Below are positions 36,425-45,800 of a stretch of DNA of 64,000 bases, one piece after another. The position numbers were made by a program, and so were the translations under genes. The stretch lies in assembly GCA_039819065.1 (NCBI GenBank), contig JBCBSS010000005.1, forward strand, positions 1-64,000, given 5' to 3'. Position 1 is the stretch's first letter. Each line of letters starts with the position of its first letter. Source of the DNA: JBCBSS01 sp039819065 (GTDB taxonomy: Bacteria; Bacteroidota; Bacteroidia; Cytophagales; Cyclobacteriaceae). The notes beneath the pieces are model-generated. The model searched no databases, was not told the DNA's origin, and was given only the letters and a program-made list of their open reading frames with translations.

Positions 36425-36428
36425 CCTC

Positions 36429-36519
36429 GGCAAATCGGCACGACCAGCTCCTGTCGAACTCCCCCAGGACCGGAAGGTAGCAAGGGTAGATAGTCGTAGC
36501 GGTGCGATGTTGGTTTGCC
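36429..36519 (+). ncRNA. ffs: Signal recognition particle RNA (small bacterial 4.5S type)
   Basis: The 91-base RNA has the universal apical part of the SRP RNA: CAGGACCGGAAGGTAGCAAG with the GGAA tetraloop and the asymmetric loop that binds the Ffh M domain. The ends GGCAAA and TTTGCC pair to close the helix. It lacks the Alu domain, as in most Gram-negative bacteria. A run of six or more T follows directly, acting as terminator with the closing helix. The RNA works with Ffh and FtsY to send nascent membrane proteins to the Sec translocon. Confidence 0.95.
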
Positions 36520-36529
36520 TTTTTTATTT
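36519..36529 (+). terminator. T-tract terminator of the SRP RNA
   Basis: The closing stem of the SRP RNA is followed by CTTTTTTATTT, sufficient for intrinsic termination using the RNA's own helix. Confidence 0.6.
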
Positions 36530-36600
36530 CCCTCAACTCCATTCCAGTTTCTTATTACAGTATGACTCTCTTTGAGTTCTTTTTCTTTGTGGCATTGCCA

Positions 36601-36629
36601 TTGATTTCCATTCGTCAAACCTATATTTG
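36601..36629 (+). promoter_or_regulatory. Promoter of the transaldolase gene
   Basis: TTG at 36601-36603 and TATATTTG at 36622-36629 are 18 bases apart and fit the -33/-7 consensus. Transcription would begin near 36635, downstream of an in-frame ATG at 36627, which therefore cannot be the start codon. Confidence 0.65.
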
Positions 36630-36668
36630 TATAAAATAAAATCAATCTCTAACCGAATATTTTCCACT

Positions 36669-37337
36669 ATGAAATTCTTTATCGATACCGCTAACCTTGA
36701 TGATATACGCGAAGCTTACGACTTGGGTGTACTTGATGGTGTAACTACCAATCCGTCTTTGATGGCCAAAGAGGGAATTTCCGGAGAAGAAAATGTCAGA
36801 AACCACTACAAGGCTATTTGCGATATCGTGGATAACAATGTGAGTGCCGAGGTAATCGCTACCGACTATGAAGGTATCATTAGAGAAGGAAAAGAGTTAG
36901 CCAAAATTGATGATAAGATCGTGGTTAAGGTGCCTATGATCAAAGATGGTGTTAAAGCTATCAAGCATTTTTCCAGCGAGGGAATCCGCACCAATTGTAC
37001 CTTGATCTTCTCTTCTGGTCAGGCGCTATTGGCAGCTAAAGCAGGTGCCAGTTACGTTTCGCCATTCATTGGACGATTGGATGATATTTCTTTTGATGGC
37101 CTAACGCTAATCGAACAGATTGTCCAAATCTATCAAAACTTCGGATTCGCTACAGAGGTATTAGCAGCTTCCATCAGACATACTATGCATTTGATACAAT
37201 GCGCAGAAATAGGTGCTGATGTCTGTACTTGCCCTCTCAAAGTAATCACTGGGTTGTTGAACCACCCACTTACAGATAAAGGCCTGGCACAGTTTCTCGC
37301 TGACCATAAGAAAGTCAACGATCAAGCGGTCGTTTAA
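36669..37337 (+). CDS. Transaldolase, small TalC/fructose-6-phosphate aldolase-like type
   Basis: The 222-residue product is of the short transaldolase class, which transfers a dihydroxyacetone unit between sugar phosphates in the non-oxidative pentose phosphate pathway. The family landmarks are MKFFIDTANL at the N terminus, GVTTNPSLMAKEG, the Schiff-base lysine in VVKVPM, and IRTNCTLIFSSGQALLAAKAGA. Start: ATG at 36669 gives the canonical N terminus, while the ATG at 36627 overlaps the -7 box. It stands 15 bases before the FtsE-like gene, so the two could share a transcript. Family members may act as transaldolase or as fructose-6-phosphate aldolase; the sequence alone does not settle which. 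Confidence 0.94.
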   Translation: MKFFIDTANLDDIREAYDLGVLDGVTTNPSLMAKEGISGEENVRNHYKAICDIVDNNVSAEVIATDYEGIIREGKELAKIDDKIVVKVPMIKDGVKAIKHFSSEGIRTNCTLIFSSGQALLAAKAGASYVSPFIGRLDDISFDGLTLIEQIVQIYQNFGFATEVLAASIRHTMHLIQCAEIGADVCTCPLKVITGLLNHPLTDKGLAQFLADHKKVNDQAVV

Positions 37338-37352
37338 TCCTATCTATACACT

Positions 37353-38066
37353 ATGTCTTTTTCATCGGATCCAGTAGTACGCGTCAAGAGCGCCACCATT
37401 TTCCAGGAGAGCAATCCGGTATTGAGTGAAGTTAATTTCGATATTGAAAAGGGAGAGTTCGTTTTTCTGGTGGGTAGAACAGGTGGTGGTAAATCATCTT
37501 TACTCAAGACTTTGTACGCCGACCTTCCATTGCGCTTAGGCGAAATTGAAGTGGCGGGTTTCCAAATTGGTGGCATGAAAGATTCCAAAAAACCCTTACT
37601 TCGTAGAAAGCTGGGGATCGTTTTTCAGGACTTCCAACTATTACCAGACAGAACAGTGGCTGAAAACTTGCAGTTTGTTATGAAGGCTACCGGCTGGAAG
37701 GAGAAATCGAAGATGAAGGCCAGAATGACCGAAGTATTGATGCGCGTAGGCCTAGGTTCTGTAGATAACAAGATGCCTCATCAGCTTTCGGGTGGAGAGC
37801 AACAACGTGTAGTGATTGCCAGGGCGTTGGTTAATGAGCCAGTAATGTTGATTGCCGACGAGCCAACTGGAAACCTTGATCCCGAAGTATCAAAGGGTAT
37901 ATTCAAACTATTTCAAGAAATCAACAACAGTGGGACAGCCATCTTGATGGCTACACATGACCATGCATTGGTGAAGGACAATCCAGCCAGGGTGTTGAAA
38001 TGCGCTCAAGGCAAGTTACTTGATTCCAGAATAGAGGAATTCGACCTTACGGAAAGTATATATTGA
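37353..38066 (+). CDS. ftsE: FtsE-like ABC transporter ATP-binding protein
   Basis: The 237 residues form one ABC ATPase: Walker A GRTGGGKSS, Q-loop VFQDFQLLPDRTV, signature LSGGEQQRV, Walker B VMLIADEPTGNLD and the switch His in MATHDH. The ATVAENL/DFQLLPDRTVAENL region and overall length match FtsE, which with FtsX controls cell-wall hydrolases at the division site. No ftsX gene is next to it. Other small ABC ATPases such as LolD are close relatives, so the name is probable rather than certain. It is likely co-transcribed with the transaldolase gene and ends in a terminator that overlaps the convergent anti-sigma gene. Confidence 0.88.
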   Translation: MSFSSDPVVRVKSATIFQESNPVLSEVNFDIEKGEFVFLVGRTGGGKSSLLKTLYADLPLRLGEIEVAGFQIGGMKDSKKPLLRRKLGIVFQDFQLLPDRTVAENLQFVMKATGWKEKSKMKARMTEVLMRVGLGSVDNKMPHQLSGGEQQRVVIARALVNEPVMLIADEPTGNLDPEVSKGIFKLFQEINNSGTAILMATHDHALVKDNPARVLKCAQGKLLDSRIEEFDLTESIY

Positions 38067-38074
38067 CAAAATTG

Positions 38075-38100
38075 AGCCTACACATCGTAGGCTTTTTCTT
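38075..38100 (+). terminator. Intrinsic terminator after ftsE, overlapping the convergent gene
   Basis: AGCCTAC, five bases, GTAGGCT (38075-38093) is followed by TTTTTCTT and more T. The hairpin starts inside the last codons of the minus-strand anti-sigma gene, whose Lys/Glu-rich tail (KKEEKAYDV) is encoded by the T-tract. Confidence 0.8.
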
Positions 38101-38647
38101 CTTTTTTGGTGGTGGATTGGCATTCTTGAAGCTCTTCAAGATCATGCAGTTGCTCATTCAGGATGTCGATGCGAACTAGCAAGTTTAGTGTTAAGGCATC
38201 AATGACTTCCGGACTGGCGTTACCCGCTAACTCTTCCTTCAATACTTGATACATTGCATCGAGCCTATACAGATCCCGTTCAAAACTTTCATCTACTTCG
38301 ACATTGCGCGTTTCAAAGGAATATATCTGTTCTTTTTTCTCGCCTATTAATGAAATGTAGTAGGATTCAACATCTTTAAAACCCGTTTCTTCCACCAATG
38401 CTAAGGTGGGTTGAACTGGCTCAGTTGGTCGAGACTGGTACTTATCTACCAGCAGGTAAGCAGAAGTGACAAAGAATATAACAGCCGCCGCCTTCCAGAG
38501 CCAAGCCTTGAAACCAGGTCCGTTCTGCTGAGCGCCCATTCCTTGATCAATAGATTGCCATACTTGATCAGAAGGTGTTTCGTCATCAAGTTGCGACCTA
38601 TTGTTTTGCACGAATTCCTCTAATTTGTCTAATCGCTTATCTTCCAT
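38078..38647 (-). CDS. Membrane anti-sigma factor-like protein (189 aa)
   Basis: The N-terminal 48 residues are hydrophilic and helical (MEDKRLDKLEEFVQNNRSQL, SDQVWQSIDQGM), then one membrane helix (WLWKAAAVIFFVTSAYLLV) and a periplasmic helical domain with acidic stretches (ALTLNLLVRIDILNEQLHDL). This layout and its position, overlapping the upstream ECF sigma gene by 11 bases in another frame, identify it as the probable anti-sigma factor of that sigma. It has no zinc-binding motif. Sequence similarity to a named family is not evident to me. Translation is probably coupled to the sigma gene, keeping the two in balance. Confidence 0.75.
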   Translation of the reverse strand: MEDKRLDKLEEFVQNNRSQLDDETPSDQVWQSIDQGMGAQQNGPGFKAWLWKAAAVIFFVTSAYLLVDKYQSRPTEPVQPTLALVEETGFKDVESYYISLIGEKKEQIYSFETRNVEVDESFERDLYRLDAMYQVLKEELAGNASPEVIDALTLNLLVRIDILNEQLHDLEELQECQSTTKKEEKAYDV

Positions 38648-39203
38648 AATGCTCCTCCTTTTCCAGTATTTCCTTTATTTTTTTCTTGGATCGGTTGTAT
38701 TGTGATTTCGAGGTAGATTCAGTTATATCCAGTATCGAGGCTATCTCCTTGTGATCATAGCCTTCTAATAAATATAGAGAAAAAACAAGGCGGTAGCCAT
38801 CAGGAAGTGACCGAATGGCATTTTTGACGCGGCGAACGTCAAGATTCACTTGCTCAAATTGATCTTCCCAGGGATTATCTTCTCCACGATCCACCTCCGT
38901 TTCGCTTAATTGCTCTAGCTGAAGATGTTTCTTTTTAAGATGGTTAATGGACTTATTGACGACAATTCTTTTCAACCAAGCGCCAAAAGAAGCTTCAGCC
39001 CGATAACTCTTCAAATTCTTAAAAGCACTGATAAATGCATCCTGCAGAATATCTTCAGCGTCATTCAAGTCATTAGTGATTCGAAAGCTGACGTTGAACA
39101 TCGCTTTAGCATACAACTTATACAATTGATTTTGCGCACTCCTTTCTCCGCGATGGCATCTCTCGATTATATCACGATGAATTTCAGTGTATGAAGCTTC
39201 CAA
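38637..39203 (-). CDS. ECF-type RNA polymerase sigma factor
   Basis: The 188 residues have clear region 2 (NQLYKLYAKAMFNVSFRI, DAEDILQDAFISAFKNL, SFGAWLKRIVVNKSINHLKK) and region 4 (IRSLPDGYRLVFSLYLLEGY, HKEIASILDITESTSKSQ) motifs, close to the classic ECF pattern and much more typical than the sigma gene at 34590. The anti-sigma-like gene overlaps its 3' end. A TPR gene and the CCA-type nucleotidyltransferase lie upstream on the same strand, but the 68-base gap suggests its own promoter, which I could not assign. Confidence 0.95.
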   Translation of the reverse strand: MEASYTEIHRDIIERCHRGERSAQNQLYKLYAKAMFNVSFRITNDLNDAEDILQDAFISAFKNLKSYRAEASFGAWLKRIVVNKSINHLKKKHLQLEQLSETEVDRGEDNPWEDQFEQVNLDVRRVKNAIRSLPDGYRLVFSLYLLEGYDHKEIASILDITESTSKSQYNRSKKKIKEILEKEEHYGR

Positions 39204-39271
39204 TACGTCCTAATATTATTCTCTACCTCCCTAAAGACAGGGAAGTTGAGAACAAGTTGCACGAAAGGAAA

Positions 39272-39967
39272 TTAATTTCCGAGGCCTTCCAGGTTTTTCT
39301 TCGCTATCACGAAGTCGGGCGCGACTTTAAGCGCCTCTTCAAAGTGCTGCTTGGCAGTAGCTTTGTCTCCTTGTTCCTGGCTGATTAATCCCTTTAAGTT
39401 GAGAAGGGAAACTTTGATAGGATATTCCTTTTGTTCGTTTTGCTCATTGTTATATACCACCTTCACTTCGTCTGCTTCTGGTTTTCCCAGTAGAATATCA
39501 ATGTTCGTCCTACTCTCATTGAACCGCTTTAAATCGAATTGTAAGAAGGCAATTTTATAAAGCGTTTGATAATCGTCAGTTTTGAGGTATAAAGATTCGT
39601 AATGCGTGAGTGCCTTATCCTTGATGCCCAAATTTTCAAAACAAATGGCGCTAATTTCTATCGCCTGCAATCTATCTGGGTTTAGCTTCAATACATCCTG
39701 AGCAGTCAAAACAGCTGAAGTGTACTTTTGCGACTGAAAATAGATATAGGATAGTGCGTATAGTAAGGAGTCGTTAGTTGGCTCTTCTACAAGGAGATGA
39801 TACAATGCACTTTTAGCAGCATCAAAGTCGTTATACTTGAGTGCCACCATATAAGCCTTTTTGTGGTTATCAATGGTGAATTGGTTGGGCTCGGTCTGGG
39901 CGTAAGTGTTGCTTCCAGCAAATACACAAATCATCAGTATGAATACGCCTAACAATCTCATTTTCAT
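39272..39967 (-). CDS. Exported TPR protein (231 aa)
   Basis: A signal peptide (LLGVFILMICVFAGSNTYAQ) is followed by five or so TPR units, for example YNDFDAAKSALYHLLVEEPT, YFQSQKYTSAVLTAQDVLKL, GIKDKALTHYESLYL and GDKATAKQHFEEALKVAPDF. It is likely a periplasmic scaffold or cargo-binding protein. The start is ATG 39967 or the second ATG two codons later; both give the same mature protein. It begins 10 bases after the stop of the CCA-type gene and is probably co-transcribed with it. No specific function can be given. Confidence 0.82.
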   Translation of the reverse strand: MKMRLLGVFILMICVFAGSNTYAQTEPNQFTIDNHKKAYMVALKYNDFDAAKSALYHLLVEEPTNDSLLYALSYIYFQSQKYTSAVLTAQDVLKLNPDRLQAIEISAICFENLGIKDKALTHYESLYLKTDDYQTLYKIAFLQFDLKRFNESRTNIDILLGKPEADEVKVVYNNEQNEQKEYPIKVSLLNLKGLISQEQGDKATAKQHFEEALKVAPDFVIAKKNLEGLGN

Positions 39968-39977
39968 TTCTATAGGT

Positions 39978-41408
39978 TTAAGTGTTCGTTTTATTCTTCA
40001 TCTCAAGGCCTTTTTTCTCAGCAATTTCCAGCATGTAGTTAAAAGCCTCTTCATGGTTATTAGCAATCTTGCCATCCAAAATGGCCTCTTTTATTTCTTC
40101 CTTAATGTCTCCAACGATTTTTGACGGCCGAAGATTATATGTTTCGATAATCTCCTCTCCCGAAATAGGTGGTTGGAAATTGCGGACTTTATCTTTTTCC
40201 TCTACTTCTACCATTTTTCGTTCCACTTTGTCAAAGTTGGCCAAATACTTCTTCACTTTGATGTCATTCTTGGAAGTAATATCGGCCCGACAAAGCTTCA
40301 TCAGGGCATCAATATCATCCCCGGCTTCATAAAGCAATCTCCTCACTGCCGAGTCTGTGATATGGTCTTTTACCAAAGCAATAGGTCTCAAATGGAGCTT
40401 CACTAGTTTTTTCACGAATTCCATTCTCTCGCCCAGTGGCATCTTAAGCTTTTTGAAAATACCAGGCACCATTCGCGCCCCTTTATCCTCATGACCATGA
40501 AAAGTCCAACCAACTTTATTATTGAAGCGTTTGGTTCTTGGTTTAGCTATATCGTGAAGAATAGCTGACCATCTTAACCAAAGATCATTAGAAACATCTG
40601 CTACATTATCCAATACCTGTAGGGTATGGTAGAAGTTGTCTTTATGTGCTTTGCCATCAATCTTTTCTACCCCTTGCAAATCAACCATCTCTGGGAATAT
40701 GTGCTTGAGCATACCACTATGAAATAGTAGCTTGAAGCCATAAGAAGGTTTTTTGGCTAAAATGATCTTGTTAAGTTCATCAGTTATCCGTTCCTGAGAA
40801 ACAATCTCCAGACGATTTATATTCTCAGTAATAGCTTCGAAGGTAGTCGCGTCAATATCAAAATTGAGCTGCGCGGCAAACCTAACTGCCCTCATCATCC
40901 TCAAAGGATCATCAGAAAAGGTAATATCAGGATCAAGCGGCGTTTTGATATTCTTCTGCTTCAGATGCTTAAGTCCGCCAAATGGGTCTATCAACTCTCC
41001 GAAGTTAGCCTCGTTCAGGCTGATAGCCAGTGCATTGATGGTGAAATCACGACGATTCTGGTCATCTTGAAGTGTACCATCTTCTACGATGGGTTTTCGA
41101 GAATTTCGTTGATAAGACTCTTTGCGCGCACCAACAAACTCTAGCTCCCAATTATCCAGCTTCAACATGGCCGTGCCGAAGTTCTTGAAATAAGAAACTT
41201 TGACTTTGGGACCGATCTTTTCCGCCACTTTCTTAGCTAGTTCTATCCCACTCCCAACACATACGAAGTCAATATCTTTCGATGGTCTTTTCAGCAGTAA
41301 ATCCCTTACATAACCTCCTATAACATAAGTTTCAAGTCCCAACTCTTTGGCACTATCACCTACAATTTTGAAAGGTTTGGTATTGCTGATTTCTGCAGAA
41401 AAATTCAT
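39978..41408 (-). CDS. CCA-adding type tRNA nucleotidyltransferase / poly(A) polymerase-like, with HD domain
   Basis: The 476-residue protein has the class II nucleotidyltransferase head: GGYVRDLLLKRPSKDIDFV (the GG and DxD metal site), then EDGTLQDDQNRRDFTINALA for nucleotide and RNA recognition and the RMMRAVRFAAQL helix. An HD-type domain follows (HTLQVLDNVADV, WSAILHDIAKP and HGHEDKGA), as in most single-enzyme CCA-adding proteins, where it has phosphohydrolase activity. With no other such gene in view it is most likely the enzyme that repairs or adds the CCA tail of tRNA; a poly(A) polymerase role is the alternative. A good promoter lies about 50 bases upstream of the ATG. Confidence 0.93.
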   Translation of the reverse strand: MNFSAEISNTKPFKIVGDSAKELGLETYVIGGYVRDLLLKRPSKDIDFVCVGSGIELAKKVAEKIGPKVKVSYFKNFGTAMLKLDNWELEFVGARKESYQRNSRKPIVEDGTLQDDQNRRDFTINALAISLNEANFGELIDPFGGLKHLKQKNIKTPLDPDITFSDDPLRMMRAVRFAAQLNFDIDATTFEAITENINRLEIVSQERITDELNKIILAKKPSYGFKLLFHSGMLKHIFPEMVDLQGVEKIDGKAHKDNFYHTLQVLDNVADVSNDLWLRWSAILHDIAKPRTKRFNNKVGWTFHGHEDKGARMVPGIFKKLKMPLGERMEFVKKLVKLHLRPIALVKDHITDSAVRRLLYEAGDDIDALMKLCRADITSKNDIKVKKYLANFDKVERKMVEVEEKDKVRNFQPPISGEEIIETYNLRPSKIVGDIKEEIKEAILDGKIANNHEEAFNYMLEIAEKKGLEMKNKTNT

Positions 41409-41459
41409 TCTTCACTGACGGCTTTTTCAAGCCACGATCCATATTTGTGAAAAGCACCC

Positions 41460-41490
41460 CAAAAATAGTATAATTGGCACTATACACAAA
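41460..41490 (-). promoter_or_regulatory. Promoter of the CCA-type nucleotidyltransferase gene
   Basis: On the minus strand TTTG (41490-41487) and TATTTTTG (41467-41460) are 19 bases apart, a full match to the Bacteroidota consensus. The start would be near 41454, giving a leader of about 46 bases. Confidence 0.7.
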
Positions 41491-41692
41491 TATGTTTTGA
41501 AGGCTGGGTTTGTTTGAATGGAATTGGGTGTAGAATAGGTTTATAGAAAATAAGAATTGGTAAGACGTAAGCGTCATCTACCACTACTGGATTTCTTGTC
41601 GGTTCCAGTGTCGTTAATATAGAATGACTGTTTCTAGCAAACCTATATTTCTATGTATTTCAACTTGTTTCAATTTACTTCTAGTTACTTCA

Positions 41693-41735
41693 ATTGCCAC
41701 CGGATTGCTTCGCTCATACTTCGCTCGCAATGACA
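41693..41735. repeat. Dispersed intergenic repeat of the TCATTGCGAG...GCAATC family
   Basis: CCGGATTGCTTCGCTC, a spacer with a second TTCGCTC, then GCAATGACAG. Read on the minus strand this is TCATTGCGAGCGAAG...GAAGCAATC, a pattern found as a short palindromic intergenic repeat in many genomes. The outer ATTGC and GCAAT arms pair. It lies in the 392-base gap 41409-41800 between the nucleotidyltransferase start and the 3' end of the PorP gene. The rest of that gap is AT-rich with short TCTTAT-type direct repeats near 41760-41800 and no gene. Confidence 0.5.
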
Positions 41736-41800
41736 GCCCTGACTTAAGATCATCAATCTTTTGTCTTATATCTTTCTACTTATGTCTTATGTCTAATAAG

Positions 41801-42853
41801 TCAATTCTTCTTAATAAAAGTAGGGCAAGGTATGTACTTCTGCTTACGCTTGACCTTTCTTCTCAACATCAGATCTACCTCATATTTCAGAGAGATTTCG
41901 TGAGCCCCTCCGGAAATTGGCCCTAGCTCGGATATGGTGAAATCATAGCTATATCCCACTTCCATTTGTTCGAATTGCATGCCTAGGATGAGGACAAATG
42001 CATCCTGGCTAATGTTATCATTGACGTTTTGCTGAATGGGAATGCCTCGGTACCAAAAGCCAATCATCACCGGTTGCAATAAAAACCGCAGACCTAAATC
42101 CAGTTGATCGAAATTGCCCTGGCGTTTGTACACAAATGATGGAGCAACACTGATGTTTCTGTTAGAACTGAAAGGGCCGGTCTTAATGGGGATTTGTGCT
42201 CCCGCATGTACGGATGTTCTGACAGGCAACCTACTATCGCCATCAAGTAAAGACTGGTTGGGTTGATTCAAATGATAGGACGAAATACCACCCCAGAAGT
42301 GTTTGTTGTAGATAAGAATACCAGCACCAAAATCGAAGAACCCCGCATTCCCCAAGCTACCAAAAGAAGGGTCATCAGTTGGTATATTACCGTCTAGATC
42401 AAATTCAAGTTGATCACCAAAAACCAGTTTGTTGAAATCTATATTACGCGAACCATAGCCGAAGTAGATAGATGGGCTGATAACCCATTTATCGGCTAGC
42501 TGCAATTTATAGGCATATAACAAATTGATCGTGGTTGAACGTAAATCGGCTGAACCCGCCTTATCTGTAGTCACCAAAAGGCCTACCCCACTATTCTGAT
42601 CGACCAGATTATAATCATAGGAGAAAGCATAAGTAACAAAACCATTGGCAATGGACGGCCACTGATTCCTATGATTAAAGATGAACCTATGGTACGGTGT
42701 AGTACCAACAAAAGATGGATTTAGGTACAATGGCGAAGCATAATACTGGGAGAATTGCGGATCTTGTGCGTTAGCGTTTAGGAAAGCTACTAAAAGTAAG
42801 AAGAGTATGCCAAGGCGCTTCATTCTATCATCTATCTTCATCAGCGGCCTCAT
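41801..42853 (-). CDS. PorP/SprF-like T9SS outer-membrane protein (distal pair member)
   Basis: The mature protein begins QDPQFSQYYASPLYLNPSFVGT, the defining start of the PorP/SprF family, after a signal peptide (MKRLGILFLLLVAFLNANA). Alternating strands throughout (FGYGSRNIDFNKLVFGD, YKRQGNFDQLDLGLRF, VGYSYDFTISELG) fit an outer-membrane barrel of about 340 residues. Such proteins work with the type IX secretion machinery to carry or hold partner proteins with gliding-motility-type C-terminal domains at the surface. The 42853 ATG overlaps the stop of the PKD gene by four bases, implying coupled translation; the internal ATG at 42823 gives a more standard signal peptide. Paralogue of the gene at 46788. 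Confidence 0.92.
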   Translation of the reverse strand: MRPLMKIDDRMKRLGILFLLLVAFLNANAQDPQFSQYYASPLYLNPSFVGTTPYHRFIFNHRNQWPSIANGFVTYAFSYDYNLVDQNSGVGLLVTTDKAGSADLRSTTINLLYAYKLQLADKWVISPSIYFGYGSRNIDFNKLVFGDQLEFDLDGNIPTDDPSFGSLGNAGFFDFGAGILIYNKHFWGGISSYHLNQPNQSLLDGDSRLPVRTSVHAGAQIPIKTGPFSSNRNISVAPSFVYKRQGNFDQLDLGLRFLLQPVMIGFWYRGIPIQQNVNDNISQDAFVLILGMQFEQMEVGYSYDFTISELGPISGGAHEISLKYEVDLMLRRKVKRKQKYIPCPTFIKKN

Positions 42854-45800
42854 CTTATCAGGTTTACATCACCAACGCGCACATCACGACGGCCATTCTC
42901 GAATTCTACACTGATTTTGTATACGTAGACATCTTGGGGACACAACTGCCCCTTATAATATCCGTCCCACCCTCTGGTTGTGCTTTCGGTCCTAAACAGC
43001 ATTTCTCCCCACCGGTTGAATATTTGCATTTCAAAGTTGACTACCCCTCTCATTCTAGGTAAGAACACATCATTTACACCTCCAATCTGCCCTGCACTTT
43101 CACCATCCAAAGGCCCTGATAAATTGGGAGAGAAGGCGTTTGGAACAAGTACATCCCCTCCTTTCTCGACCCTTACCAATGACTCTTTGCGGATGGTATC
43201 CATGCATCCAAAATCATTACTAGCGATCAGGGTTATATCGTAAATACCTTCCTCTTTATAAAAATGGACGGGTTCTATTTCCGTCGAAGTAGTGCCATCC
43301 CCAAAGTCCCATTGGAATAGAGTAGCATTGAAACTGGTGTTATTGGTGTATAAGGGGCCATCCGGGGCATAAACCAGAAAGGGTTTCACGTTGAAGTCTG
43401 CATTAGGCACTTCGAAAACTTCAATGATTTGCTCTTTCACTTCTCTCACTGTATCTCCTAGAATATTGGTAGCTGCCAGGCTCACCGTGTAAGTGCCTGG
43501 CTCAAAATAGGTGTAGGTAGGATTTTCCGCATTAGAAGTCCCCTGATTACGGCCAAAATTCCAAACGTAACTGTCCTCAGATGCAAATTGGGAGAGGTTG
43601 ATGAATTCTACGGTAAGTGGCGCACACCCGGAAGCTGGTCGGTAGTCGAAATCAACGATAGGTGGAATGGGATTGATGACTACGGTTTCAACGTAAGTTT
43701 CAATACAAGCACCCTGTGTCACGGTCAATGTAATGGTGTATGAACCGAAAGTAGCATAAGTGTGCTCAGCGACGTTAGGATCAGTAGATTGGGTACCATC
43801 ACCAAAGTCCCACAGGTAACTCCAAGGGCCTGGGTTAGTATTATTCGTAATCGTAACGGTAGCATCAGGTAAGGTTTGCTCTATAGGATCGACTGTGAAT
43901 GACGTATTGATATCATCCCTGACTGGCACAACCAATGACTGTTCAGTGATGACGCTGGGGCAGTTAGCAAAGTTGAGTGTACTTAATCTGAATGAGACAT
44001 CTTTATTGGGCAATCCTACGGCCGGTCTGTCAATCTGATAGTCGAAGGATGGGTCTTGAGAGGTAAAAGTCACTATGCCATTGATCAAAACCTCCCAATT
44101 GTATGCTTGTAAACCTTGCTGGGTGGCAGCTAACCTTAAGGACATCAATTCACAATCATACGCTAGCGTATCAATTTCGAATTCGGACGATGGCACTGGA
44201 TTCACTCGAATGATACGGGTAGAATCACTAAAACACGTAGTTGGAAGTGTCGTGGTCAGGGTGACCGAAAAGTCTTGAAAGCCCTGTTGGTTATTGGTGA
44301 AGGTGTATTGAAAATTAGGGGTTGTCCCTGAGTTTTCTTGATAAATCAATCCATTTTGATCTGCTATACGCCATACATAAGTATCAGGATTGAAGGCTTG
44401 TGTTTGCGGGTCGGCTTCGAAGTTGACCGTCAAAGGAGAGCAGTTGTCATCGAAAGGGTGATAATTCAAAGCTGCAAACCCTGAAGTAGGGCCAGGGTAT
44501 ACCGTAATGGGTATGGCAGCGCTTACAAATTCACAATTATCTACTGTAATGGCCCTTAGCCTGACATTGAATATTCGGTCTGCTGAGGTAATATTCTCAA
44601 AACGCTTTATGAAGTTAGTTTGGGTAGCCATTTGAATAGAATCGACTACGAAGCCATTACCATCATTGGCATCAATCTCCCACACGTATTGACTGATCAT
44701 GCCGATCTGCCCGGCGGCGACTGTATTTGTAAAATTCACCTCTAGAATACTACACCCCTCTGTCACGTCAGGACTAAAATCAGCTAATGGAAGTGGGCTC
44801 ACTTCTACTGTCTTCACGATCATCCCGAAGCACATATTCTGATCAGTGGTGACTCTCAACGCTACATCATAAGAACCGGCAGGGCCCAGCAAGTGGTTGA
44901 AGTCTACTTGGTTGTCAAAAGCCGGATCTTTGTTGAAAGTGACACCATCGTAATTAAAATCCCACTCCCAGGACACTATAGATTCTCCGTTGATGGCATT
45001 CAGCATCGAAAGGTCTTCAAAAGCGGTAGAATCACCTGCACAAACGCGACTGGCATTGAAGTCAGGAGTAGGATTCTCATAGACCCGTACAAAAACAGAG
45101 TCCACACTTTCACAGTCTGTTATGTCATCCTTTATGATCAGCTTTACCTTGTAATTACCAGGGTTGACAAAAACTTCATCAAAGGGGCCAATGGTGGTAT
45201 TAGCGAAGGCTCCTGCACCAGGTTCTTCTCTGAAAAGCACGTCATTTTCATCGTAGAATTCCCATTTCCATCTCGAATCTGGTGTCGCGAGACCAGTAGA
45301 AATATCTCGAAAGCGTACATCGAAATTAGTCAAAGGTGGATTGGCTTGCTGGCAGAACTCAGGTGTTATGGGATTATCCGCAAGGTCAGTGACTTGAATC
45401 TGAGCTACCAGGGTTGGGGATATAAGTACAGTATCCTCGAATACTGCCTCGCAGTTCCCTGCAGCATTGGCGTCCCTGACAGTCAACCTGATCAGTTTAC
45501 TCCCTGATGAAGTAGTATAGGCAAAGGTTGGGTTCTCGTCATTGCTGGTGGCCAAAGGCGCACCGGTACCAGTCGCGTTATCAAAAAACTCCCAGGTATA
45601 AACGAAATTAGCACCTCCAATGGGGGGCGTTTCATTGTCAAAATAAATATCGTCACCAATACAGAAAATCCGCTGTACCGGTCCAGCAGCATTGCCTGCA
45701 CGGGTTAGATAATCAGGCACCGGAGATGGCACGATCACTATTCTACCGGTGGTGGTCATAGGTGGATTATCTCCATTAACCAGATCACCATTTACCGGAT

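Noticed and set aside
36627..36668. Upstream in-frame ATG as start of the transaldolase gene
   Set aside because: It overlaps the promoter -7 box and adds residues that no family member has; ATG 36669 gives the standard N terminus.
41356..41577. 73-codon frame upstream of the nucleotidyltransferase gene
   Set aside because: It covers the promoter and overlaps the gene start in another frame; sequence is AT-rich non-coding in character.
44893..45507. 204-codon open frame opposite the PKD gene
   Set aside because: Antisense shadow of repeated PKD coding sequence; no protein features of its own.
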